NCBI GenBank assembly: GCA_964400545.1
Contig: CAYNUG010000034.1
Span: forward strand, 1 to 18,840
DNA from: UBA647 sp964400545
Lineage (GTDB): Bacteria > Acidobacteriota > Aminicenantia > UBA2199
Direction of reading: 5' to 3'
DNA length: 18,840 nucleotides
Below the pieces are notes generated by a model that was not told the origin of the DNA, did not search any database, and worked only from the letters and a program-made list of their open reading frames with translations. Positions 7,761 through 14,599 of the stretch are shown here, piece after piece. The number at the start of each line of letters is the position of its first letter. The stretch's first letter is position 1. Both the position numbers and the translations under genes were made by a program.

Positions 7761-7769
7761 AACCGTCCC
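7761..7769 (-). repeat. Extra copy of the AACCGTCCC repeat core
   Basis: AACCGTCCC at 7761-7769 repeats, in the same orientation, the core found at 7805-7813 inside the right arm, 44 bp away. Short flanking similarity (a preceding G, a following GTTTCA about 9-14 bp later) suggests a decayed tandem unit. The left arm has no such second copy. Confidence 0.55.
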
Positions 7770-7783
7770 TATGAAATGTTTCA

Positions 7784-7826
7784 AAAAGTGTACACGAAGT
7801 TGAGAACCGTCCCCAAAAAAAGTTTC
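7784..7826 (-). repeat. Right arm of the 43-bp inverted repeat flanking thpR
   Basis: This is the exact reverse complement of 7021-7063, including the seven-base A run, CCCC, the GTGTACAC palindrome (7788-7795) and the GTTTC end. It ends 2 bp before the stop codon of the minus-strand YHS gene, so the insertion or repeat abuts that gene. The arms enclose 720 bp containing thpR and could recombine to invert it. Confidence 0.9.
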
Positions 7827-7828
7827 AT

Positions 7829-8107
7829 TTATTTTTTTAGGAGAGAGATGTATTCCTCTCTGCATTTTTCTGAGCAGAAGTAATATGTTTTTCCTTCCGA
7901 TTTTAATTTCAGAGAAGTTTTTACCGGAATGTAAGTACCGCACACAGGATCTTTTTCCATTTTTTCAATTTCTACATTTTCGCCATTGCTCCGGTTTGCT
8001 TTACGATTTTGAAAAAATCCTTCATTTTTTATAAATTTTTTATAAAAAACAACCCCGATCAGAAATAAAACAAGAAACGAAATGATCCTTTTGATAAGAA
8101 TAACCAT
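7829..8107 (-). CDS. Small membrane-anchored YHS-domain protein
   Basis: A 92-residue protein with an N-terminal transmembrane helix (about 3-22, ILIKRIISFLVLFLIGVVFY), a basic and polar linker, then a YHS-type metal-binding domain. The domain has DPVCGTYI with C56, followed by YYFCSEKCREEY with C78 and C82. Domains of this type occur in copper and heavy-metal proteins and in other small redox proteins. The role here is unknown; metal sensing or delivery is inference. The ATG is 4 bp from the stop of hutH and has no strong ribosome binding site, so it is probably translated by coupling as the last gene of the minus-strand operon. Its stop lies next to the right arm of the inverted repeat. The family call rests on the two Cys motifs. 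Confidence 0.78.
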   Translation of the reverse strand: MVILIKRIISFLVLFLIGVVFYKKFIKNEGFFQNRKANRSNGENVEIEKMEKDPVCGTYIPVKTSLKLKSEGKTYYFCSEKCREEYISLLKK

Positions 8108-8111
8108 CTTT

Positions 8112-9617
8112 TTATCCCGCAGCTTTAATTATTTCACCGCTATTTATCATATTTACAATACTATCGAACAGGACATCCATTCGGGAATCTTTTCCCAGAA
8201 AAGGGACTTCACTTCTTATAAGCCCCTTGACCTTTTCAAGTTTCGGAGATGTTTTTTCATCATAGAAATCAAGAGCCTGAGAAGATGCCATAAGCTCTAT
8301 CGCCAGAATATATTTCACATTACTAATAATCTCTCCAGTCTTTCTTGCAGCAAAGTTCCCCATACTGACATGATCCTCCTGATTTGCAGAAGTCGGAATA
8401 TTATCAACTGAGGCGGGATGCGCCAGAGTTCTGTTCTCCGATGTCAATGAAGTGGCAGTTACATGGGCGATCATAAATCCAGAATTAAGTCCATTATCCT
8501 CAATAAGAAATGGAGGCAAATCCATATTTGTGGCAGGATTAATGATCCTGTCTATCCTCCGTTCGGAAATATTTCCAAGTTCCGTCATTGCTATAGCCAG
8601 GAAATCCATCGCAAAAGCAACCGGTGCACCGTGAAAATTCCCACCTGACAATATCTCTTTTTTGTCCGGAAATATCAGAGGATTTTCCGTAGCAGAATTT
8701 ATTTCAATTTCCAGAACTCTCCTCACATAATCGATAGTATCTCGGACAGCACCGTGGACCTGGGGAATACAACGAACCGAGTAAGCATCCTGAACCTTAT
8801 TCTTCCCTCCATGAGAAGCCCATAAGGGAGAATTTTCCAAGAGTCTCATAATATTTTCTGCAGTGGTGATCTGACCAGAATATGGTCTGACCAGCTGAAT
8901 TTCTTTAAAAAACGGCGAAGGATTACCAAGTTGTGCTTCGAAGGTCATTGCGCCCGCAATATCTGCTATTTTAACCAGATCTTCACTATCAAGAAGATTA
9001 AATATACCTATTGCGGTAAGCACCTGAGTACCATTGATCAGCGCCAGGCCCTCTTTTTCCACCAATTCCAACGGGGTTATCCCCTCTTCTTTGAATATTT
9101 CAGATGTTTCCCTGATCTCACCATTAAACTTGGCCTTCCCCTCACCGAGAAGAACAAGAGCAAGGTGTGAAAGGGGAGCAAGATCTCCGGATGCTCCGAC
9201 GGACCCTTTTGACGGAAGAATAGGTAGAATATTTCTATTCAGAAGTTTTAGAAGCAGTTCCACAACTTTTAATCTTACACCACTATTCCCCTTGGCAAGT
9301 ACATTTGCCCTCAGTAGAATTGTTCCCCTGACAATATGATCGGGAAGAGGATCACCAACTCCCGCAGTATGACTCATGATCAAATTTCTCTGAAGCTGTT
9401 TCAGATCAGAACTGTTGATCCTCTTCGAAGCAAGAGCTCCGAAGCCGGTATTTATCCCGTAGTATGCTTTTCCGGTTTTGATAAAATCTTCAAGCGTATC
9501 TCTGGCAAGCTGTATCCCCGCTTTTGCTTCATCTGTTAACCCTACTTCCGTACGATCTTTTGAAATTTTTAAAAATTCTTCAATTTTAAGTTTATTTCCA
9601 TCTATCTTTATAGACAT
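8112..9617 (-). CDS. hutH: Histidine ammonia-lyase
   Basis: This 501-residue enzyme converts L-histidine to urocanate and ammonia, the first step of histidine use. The MIO triad A142-S143-G144 lies in GSVGASGDLAP. Y53 (YGINTG), S82-H83 (MSHTAG), N195 (INGTQ), DAYSVR (277-282), SGGNFHG (324-330) and ANQEDHVSMG (411-420, with E414) all match the HutH pattern closely, unlike the second lyase at 5410-6933. A GAGGG ribosome binding site precedes the ATG. Its first 10 bp overlap the 3' end of the DUF2065 gene, and the YHS gene starts 4 bp after its stop, so it sits inside a tight operon. hutU, hutI, hutF and hutG are not in the window, so the fate of urocanate cannot be read here. Confidence 0.95.
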   Translation of the reverse strand: MSIKIDGNKLKIEEFLKISKDRTEVGLTDEAKAGIQLARDTLEDFIKTGKAYYGINTGFGALASKRINSSDLKQLQRNLIMSHTAGVGDPLPDHIVRGTILLRANVLAKGNSGVRLKVVELLLKLLNRNILPILPSKGSVGASGDLAPLSHLALVLLGEGKAKFNGEIRETSEIFKEEGITPLELVEKEGLALINGTQVLTAIGIFNLLDSEDLVKIADIAGAMTFEAQLGNPSPFFKEIQLVRPYSGQITTAENIMRLLENSPLWASHGGKNKVQDAYSVRCIPQVHGAVRDTIDYVRRVLEIEINSATENPLIFPDKKEILSGGNFHGAPVAFAMDFLAIAMTELGNISERRIDRIINPATNMDLPPFLIEDNGLNSGFMIAHVTATSLTSENRTLAHPASVDNIPTSANQEDHVSMGNFAARKTGEIISNVKYILAIELMASSQALDFYDEKTSPKLEKVKGLIRSEVPFLGKDSRMDVLFDSIVNMINSGEIIKAAG

Positions 9618-9811
9618 ATTTTTGCCCTCACTAAAAAAACTATTATTAGTCCTACAACAAGCATTATAAAAGCCACGAACCTGAGAGTGTTCGGATCCAA
9701 TATCGACATCCTTTTGTAATACTCCTTCATCTTTTCAGGTGAAATAAAGATGGGAAGAGCCTCCACTATCATGATAGAACCAAATATGATCAGAATCAAC
9801 CAGATTGTCAT
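9608..9811 (-). CDS. DUF2065-family small membrane protein (YjeT-like)
   Basis: A 67-residue protein with two transmembrane segments (about 3-20 and 45-62) separated by a short polar loop, FISPEKMKEYYKRMSILDPNTLR. The E-x-L-P-x-F-x-S-P-E motif after helix 1 and the D-x-x-x-L-R-x-x-G/A pattern before helix 2 are those of DUF2065 (YjeT), a family without a known function. It starts 2 bp after the flavoenzyme stop and overlaps the start of hutH by 10 bp, so it is translated within the operon. In other bacteria this family often lies near hflC or purA; neither is present here. Confidence 0.75.
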   Translation of the reverse strand: MTIWLILIIFGSIMIVEALPIFISPEKMKEYYKRMSILDPNTLRFVAFIMLVVGLIIVFLVRAKICL

Positions 9812-9813
9812 AG

Positions 9814-10944
9814 CTATTTCATTATCTCTTTTCTAGAGAAATCTCTATCTAACCTAAACTCATCCCAGTCAAACGGATATGTCCCTTCAGTAATGAGTTG
9901 TGAAAGATATTTTCCGATCGCAGGTCCGAACATGAACCCGTGTCCAGACATTCCCGCAGCCACATAAAATCCTTCAACACCGGTTTTATCAATAATAGGA
10001 CTGCCATCAGGGGTCATTGAATAACTCCCGCCCCAATGCCTGAGAACATCAAGATCACCAAGTTTGGGAATAAGCCTTGAAGTCCTTTTTGACATTTCGA
10101 GAAGAAACTCAGAACTTGAAGATGTCTGCTTCCCGGGTTTGTTCGGAACAGGAGTGTAACACCCTATTATCTGTCCTGTTACCATTTGCTGAAAATAGCA
10201 GCCATCCGATCTGTAATCGACAACCATAGGATCAAACATATGATCATATCTACAGGAGATCAGTGCTTCATGTTCCTCCGGAAATATGGGAAGTTCAACA
10301 CCCGCCATGAGTCCAACCTCAGTCGCCCAGGGACCGGCAGCATTAATAACAACCGGTGAATCTATAAATTCACCATTCCCAAGTTCCACTCCCGAAACAA
10401 CACCATTAACAACTTTTATTCCCTTAACCTCTGTGAACGTTCTTACTTCAGATCCCCCGGTTCTTATCCCGTTAATATATCCTCTTAAAACCTTAAAAGG
10501 ATAAGCCTGTCCGTCATCAGGGGAATAGACTCCCCCTTTGAGACCATCCGTATTAAGCCCGGGGACAAGCTCCAGACACTCTTCGGAAGTAAGTTCTTTA
10601 ACATTAAGACCCAATTTATTCTGAAGCTTTAAAACACTTCTAAAAGCATTAAGTTTCTCTTTAGAATGTGCCAGAAAAAGATACCCTCCGGCAAGAAATT
10701 CTACCGGGAATCCAAATTCCTGCTCCATATTGATGAAATGGGACATACTTTCCTTCATAAGCTTTATCGAGGACTCTGTTGAGAACTGCATTCTGATTCC
10801 GCCTATGCAACGTCCGGTGGATCCCGAACCCGAATACTTCTTCTCTATTACAACAACTTTCAGTCCTTTTTTTGTTAAATGATATCCAACAGAAACACCT
10901 ATAATCCCACCACCAACAATTACAGCATCAAAATGTTTTTCCAA
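9814..10944 (-). CDS. DAO-family FAD-dependent oxidoreductase, TTG start
   Basis: A 376-residue flavoenzyme of the D-amino-acid oxidase, glycine oxidase and sarcosine oxidase beta family, which oxidises the C-N bond of amino or imino acids. The N-terminal dinucleotide fold starts at once (AVIVGGGIIGVSVGYHL, GxGxxG at 11-16), followed by the acidic residue of beta-2 (VVVIEK) and the GSTGRCIGGIR flavin contact. The C-terminus has the usual HWGGSYSMTPDGSPIID and the AAGMSGHGFMFGPAIG flavin loop. The start is TTG at 10942-10944: no ATG precedes the Rossmann strand, and an AGG-containing site lies 5 nt upstream. It starts 1 bp after the acyl-CoA dehydrogenase stop. The substrate cannot be named; the closest types are the sarcosine and proline dehydrogenase beta subunits, but no alpha subunit is present. 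Confidence 0.9.
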   Translation of the reverse strand: MEKHFDAVIVGGGIIGVSVGYHLTKKGLKVVVIEKKYSGSGSTGRCIGGIRMQFSTESSIKLMKESMSHFINMEQEFGFPVEFLAGGYLFLAHSKEKLNAFRSVLKLQNKLGLNVKELTSEECLELVPGLNTDGLKGGVYSPDDGQAYPFKVLRGYINGIRTGGSEVRTFTEVKGIKVVNGVVSGVELGNGEFIDSPVVINAAGPWATEVGLMAGVELPIFPEEHEALISCRYDHMFDPMVVDYRSDGCYFQQMVTGQIIGCYTPVPNKPGKQTSSSSEFLLEMSKRTSRLIPKLGDLDVLRHWGGSYSMTPDGSPIIDKTGVEGFYVAAGMSGHGFMFGPAIGKYLSQLITEGTYPFDWDEFRLDRDFSRKEIMK

Positions 10945-10945
10945 T

Positions 10946-12100
10946 TCAGCCTACGTTTTTTATAGAACCCAAAATTTCAAGTGAAATCACATGTCTCTGA
11001 ATCTCATTAGTACCTTCATATATCTGAAGAAGTTTTGCATCTCTCATCATTTTCTCAACAGGATACTCCTTCATATATCCGTATCCCCCAAGTATCTGAA
11101 CTGCTTCTGTGGTAGTTTTCATTGCGACATCAGTTGCAACCACTTTTGCCATCGCAGATTCCTTCGAAGCTTTCATATTTTTGTCAAGCATCCACGCAGA
11201 CCTGTGAACAAGTAATCTTGCCCCATCAATACTTGTTGCCATATCAGCAAGTTTAAATGCATTATACTGAAATGAAGCTATAGGCCTTCCAAACTGGATC
11301 CTGCTCTGAGCATACCGCAAGGCTTCTTCATAAGCAGCTCTTGCAATACCGAGACCACCAGCACCTACAGAAGGTCTCGCATAATCAAGAGTCTTAAGTG
11401 CAATTATGAATCCGTACCCTTCCCTCTTAAGCAGGTTCTTTGCAGGAACTTTGACATCATCAAAATATAATTCGGTAGTATTGGATGCCCTGTGTCCCAT
11501 TTTGTTCTCATGTTTTCCAACAGACACGCCCGGAAGATCCATAGGAACTATGAAAGCCGAGAGTCCCCTTGCTCCGCGATCACGATCTGTGGAAGCAAAG
11601 ATAACTCCAAGTTTTGAAATTCCCCCGTTCGTAATAAAAGTCTTTGATCCATTAAGAATATAAAAATCGCCATCTTTTTTTGCAGTCGTTTTAATGGCGG
11701 AATTATCAGATCCCGCCTCTCTCTCAGTTAGTCCGAAACAAGCGTAAGTAACTTCTTTTGTCATAGGTTCAAGAAATTCCTTCTTCTGCTCATCACTACC
11801 GTAAAGAACAATTGGCATCGTCGCAAGTGTATTTGCCATGATCGATGTGTACATTCCTCCACATCCCCATGCAAGCTCTTCACAGACAACAGCATTCTGA
11901 ACATTCGTGAACTCAAGTCCTCCATAGGCGGAAGGAATGTTTGACGTTAGGAATCCAATCTCAAAAGCTTTTTTCATAACATCATGAGGAAACTCATTTT
12001 TCTCATCATATTCTCCCGCAACCGGCCTGATCTCATTTTTCGCAAAATGATGTGTAAGTTCTTTCAATTCTAAAAGGTCTTCGTCTAATCCAAAATCCAT
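10946..12100 (-). CDS. Acyl-CoA dehydrogenase
   Basis: A 384-residue FAD enzyme that removes two hydrogens at the alpha-beta bond of an acyl-CoA and normally passes electrons to electron-transfer flavoprotein. Family motifs in order are CFGLTEREAGSDNSAIKT (substrate and FAD contact), NGSKTFITNGG, GHRASNTTELYFDDVKVP, then QFGRPIASFQ and the C-terminal QIYEGTNEIQR, where E362 is the usual catalytic base of short- and medium-chain enzymes. Length and motifs are standard. The AGGAG ribosome binding site overlaps the stop of the upstream kinase gene (TAGGAG at 12108-12113 on the minus strand), so translation is coupled. Chain-length or aryl substrate preference cannot be read by eye. etfA and etfB are not in the window. 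Confidence 0.94.
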   Translation of the reverse strand: MDFGLDEDLLELKELTHHFAKNEIRPVAGEYDEKNEFPHDVMKKAFEIGFLTSNIPSAYGGLEFTNVQNAVVCEELAWGCGGMYTSIMANTLATMPIVLYGSDEQKKEFLEPMTKEVTYACFGLTEREAGSDNSAIKTTAKKDGDFYILNGSKTFITNGGISKLGVIFASTDRDRGARGLSAFIVPMDLPGVSVGKHENKMGHRASNTTELYFDDVKVPAKNLLKREGYGFIIALKTLDYARPSVGAGGLGIARAAYEEALRYAQSRIQFGRPIASFQYNAFKLADMATSIDGARLLVHRSAWMLDKNMKASKESAMAKVVATDVAMKTTTEAVQILGGYGYMKEYPVEKMMRDAKLLQIYEGTNEIQRHVISLEILGSIKNVG

Positions 12101-12110
12101 AGTAAATCTC

Positions 12111-14471
12111 CTATATCTTGATTGATTTTATATCATTAAGTATTTCCTGAGCACTCTGATATCTCTCTTCTCTCTTTTTCTTCATACACTTTTCAATAAT
12201 AAGAACCATCTTATCCGGAATATCCGGGACTATACTCTTTAATGACGGGGGAGGTTCAAAAAGATGTTGATAGAACACATTTTCTCCCTTAAATGGGACC
12301 CTTCCTGAAATAAGGTGAAATAAAGTAACTCCAGTCGAATAAATATCAGTTCTGTGATCTGCATTAATACCCTGAATCTGCTCCGGTGACATATAGTAAG
12401 GTGTTCCTGTAACAACACCTGTTTCCCCTTTCTTTTGCTCACCTCTTATAATAGCCAGTCCGAAATCCATTATTTTTATTTCTTTCTGTTTGGTTATCAT
12501 AATATTGTGAGGTTTTATATCCCTGTGGATTATCCCCTTTCTATGTGAATAATCGAGAGCTTTTAAAAGTTTAATAGCTATAAAAAGTATCTGCGGGATC
12601 GTAAATTTATTTTTCCTGCGGAGAATTGTCATGAAATTCTCGCCTTCAATAAATTCCATAGAAATAAAATAATCATCATTTATCTGTCCCACATCATAAA
12701 CAGTTACAATATTCGAATGGGATAATGATGCCGTAGATCTTGCTTCAGTAAAAAACCTTTCAAGATTTACCTTATCCTTGATCAGACTTTTATTCAGGAT
12801 CTTGAGCGCAACTATTCTCTGCAGAACAGTATCCTCAGCCTTAAAAACTACACCCATTCCTCCCTCACCTACTTTTCTTACTATTTTATATCTTCCCTGA
12901 GAATTGTCTGATACAAGATCGATCTCCTTGTATTTCTTGATCAATTTTTCCACTTCTTTAATTTTTTGATGTATATCCTTAAATGAATAATCCTCAGTAA
13001 GAATTCCCTGATATATTTCGTATGCTTTTTTAAAATTGCCCAGATTCTCTTCCGCCTGACCCAGAAGAAAATACCATTCAAGATTACTTTTGTTTATGGA
13101 CTGATTCATAAGCAATTTGCCTATTTTTTCAACGACAAGCTGTGGCTTATTGTTATTCAGAAAGATTCCGGCCATCTGAGTGACTGCTCTTTCAAATCCT
13201 TCCGCATCCATCTGAACTTTTTGAAAATTGGCAAGCGCTCTCTTCTCCTCGTCATCTACTTTCTGAAAAGAGATCCCTGCATTATAAAAATCGCCTGATT
13301 TCTCGAACAATTCACCTGCTTTCTGGTATTTTTTATACTTAAAGGAAAGATCAGCAGCCGTTTTCCAGTCTTTTCCAAGTTCAAACATCTTTGCAGCTTC
13401 TTCTTCATTCTCGATCTTCAGATAATTGTCAGCCGCTGCAAGGTAATTCTGGTTCATAAAATAACAATGCGCAGCCTTATCAAACATTTTATTCCATTCA
13501 AAAAGTTCAGCTGCTCTGATAAAATCATCACCTTTCAAAAACCATTCTGCGGCATCAGCAGTGTTTCCTCTGGCAAAAGCATCTTCACCCCTTAATTGAA
13601 ATGCTGTTTTCGGATTCCCGATCTTTTCATAGAGAGGTGCTGCCCTCAAAGGAAGCTGTGCCTTTTCAAACAGATCAGCCGCATCTTCGAACCTCTCAAG
13701 TTTAATTGCAAGTTCTGCAGCTTTTTCAAATTTGCTGTTTTTCAGGAGTAATTCGTATGCCCTATCTGTCTCACCGATCTCATCCCACATATTGGCAGCT
13801 TTAATTAAATCTTCATTAAGTTCATTTGATCCCTTTACACCGATTGTGGAACCTGCAGTAGATTCAAACCATTTCTCCAGACAAAGTGCAGCTTTCTTCT
13901 TGTTTCCGGATTTTTCATAAATGATTCCCGCTCTTTTATAAAATCCCCTCTTTTCATATATTTGGGCGGCCTTCTCAAATTTTCCGTAATTATAATACAA
14001 TTCGGCAGCATCCTGATGCCTGCTGTTATTCTCAAGAAGCATCCCTGCTGCATCAATATTTTTTCTCTTTATATAGAGTTTGATAAGACCGTCAAAATTC
14101 CCGGTCTTCTTATAGACCTCGATAGCCAGACTTTCTTTGTTTAATTTTTCGTAGAGTTCACCGATCTCATTAAATTGATTTCCTTCTTCATATGTTTTTA
14201 TCGCTTTTTTAAAATCTCCGATATCTTCATATATTTTCCCGGCCTTAAGAAAATTACCCTGTCTGATCGCTTTTTTTGCCAGAGAAGTTATGTAGGCTTT
14301 TCTAAAAAATATCGAATAGAAAGTATCAATAAGCGACTTATCTTTGATATTAATAACCTGAGAGACCTTTAATCCTTCGTATATAATTTTAAACAACAGA
14401 AAAATACCGATGGCAATAAGTCCGAATTTAATTATTGAATATTCCTTAATCAGATCTAATATCTTATCCAT
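12111..14471 (-). CDS. Membrane-anchored TPR-repeat Ser/Thr protein kinase
   Basis: A 786-residue protein. A single N-terminal transmembrane helix (about 14-34, IIKFGLIAIGIFLLFKIIY) precedes a long alpha-helical repeat region (about 45-515). The repeats have the form G-x-F-x-K-A-x-x-x-Y-E at roughly 19-20-residue spacing, alternating like TPR solenoids. The C-terminal 260 residues are a Hanks-type kinase. The glycine loop is GEGGMGVV (about 535-542), the ATP lysine is K557 (VALKIL), the catalytic loop HRDIKPHN starts at 649, DFG is at 669-671 and the activation segment is GTPYYMSPE. All key catalytic residues are present. The usual bacterial order is kinase first and TPR after; here it is reversed. 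It is the first gene of the minus-strand operon and has no ribosome binding site, consistent with a near-leaderless mRNA. Targets are unknown. Confidence 0.93.
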   Translation of the reverse strand: MDKILDLIKEYSIIKFGLIAIGIFLLFKIIYEGLKVSQVINIKDKSLIDTFYSIFFRKAYITSLAKKAIRQGNFLKAGKIYEDIGDFKKAIKTYEEGNQFNEIGELYEKLNKESLAIEVYKKTGNFDGLIKLYIKRKNIDAAGMLLENNSRHQDAAELYYNYGKFEKAAQIYEKRGFYKRAGIIYEKSGNKKKAALCLEKWFESTAGSTIGVKGSNELNEDLIKAANMWDEIGETDRAYELLLKNSKFEKAAELAIKLERFEDAADLFEKAQLPLRAAPLYEKIGNPKTAFQLRGEDAFARGNTADAAEWFLKGDDFIRAAELFEWNKMFDKAAHCYFMNQNYLAAADNYLKIENEEEAAKMFELGKDWKTAADLSFKYKKYQKAGELFEKSGDFYNAGISFQKVDDEEKRALANFQKVQMDAEGFERAVTQMAGIFLNNNKPQLVVEKIGKLLMNQSINKSNLEWYFLLGQAEENLGNFKKAYEIYQGILTEDYSFKDIHQKIKEVEKLIKKYKEIDLVSDNSQGRYKIVRKVGEGGMGVVFKAEDTVLQRIVALKILNKSLIKDKVNLERFFTEARSTASLSHSNIVTVYDVGQINDDYFISMEFIEGENFMTILRRKNKFTIPQILFIAIKLLKALDYSHRKGIIHRDIKPHNIMITKQKEIKIMDFGLAIIRGEQKKGETGVVTGTPYYMSPEQIQGINADHRTDIYSTGVTLFHLISGRVPFKGENVFYQHLFEPPPSLKSIVPDIPDKMVLIIEKCMKKKREERYQSAQEILNDIKSIKI

Positions 14472-14481
14472 GGACCAAAAA

Positions 14482-14510
14482 ATTATATCAGACCTACCTC
14501 AAAAAATCAA
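14482..14510 (-). promoter_or_regulatory. Promoter of the TPR-kinase operon, near-leaderless
   Basis: Read on the minus strand, TTGATT (14505-14510), a 17-bp spacer and a perfect TATAAT (14482-14487) form a good sigma-70-like promoter. Only 10 bp separate the -10 from the ATG at 14471, so the start of transcription should be about 3-5 nt before the start codon. That leaves no room for a ribosome binding site. Confidence 0.65.
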
Positions 14511-14530
14511 TTTCATCAAATTGACCCAAA

Positions 14531-14559
14531 TTGACAATTTTCCTTTATCAAATTATAAT
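14531..14559 (+). promoter_or_regulatory. Consensus sigma-70 promoter of the AAA+/LpxC operon
   Basis: TTGACA (14531-14536), a 17-bp spacer and TATAAT (14554-14559) match the housekeeping consensus at all 12 positions with ideal spacing. Transcription should start near 14566, giving a leader of about 34 nt with a GGGAG site at 14591-14595 before the ATG at 14600. AAATTGAC is repeated at 14518-14525 and 14528-14535, a 10-bp period that covers the -35. Confidence 0.8.
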
Positions 14560-14599
14560 TCTATAAAGGATAAGAACCTTTTTTAAGTAAGGGAGCCGG

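Noticed and set aside
7021..7826. The inverted repeat arms pairing as a transcription terminator hairpin
   Set aside because: The arms are 720 bp apart and neither arm alone forms a GC-rich stem followed by T residues.
7741..7828. CRISPR-like array in the repeated AACCGTCCC region
   Set aside because: There are only two short cores with unequal flanks and no regular spacers; it fits a REP-like repeat better.
9034..9339. 101-codon + strand open frame antisense to hutH
   Set aside because: It is opposite the MIO-motif region of a clear HutH and has no plausible protein features.
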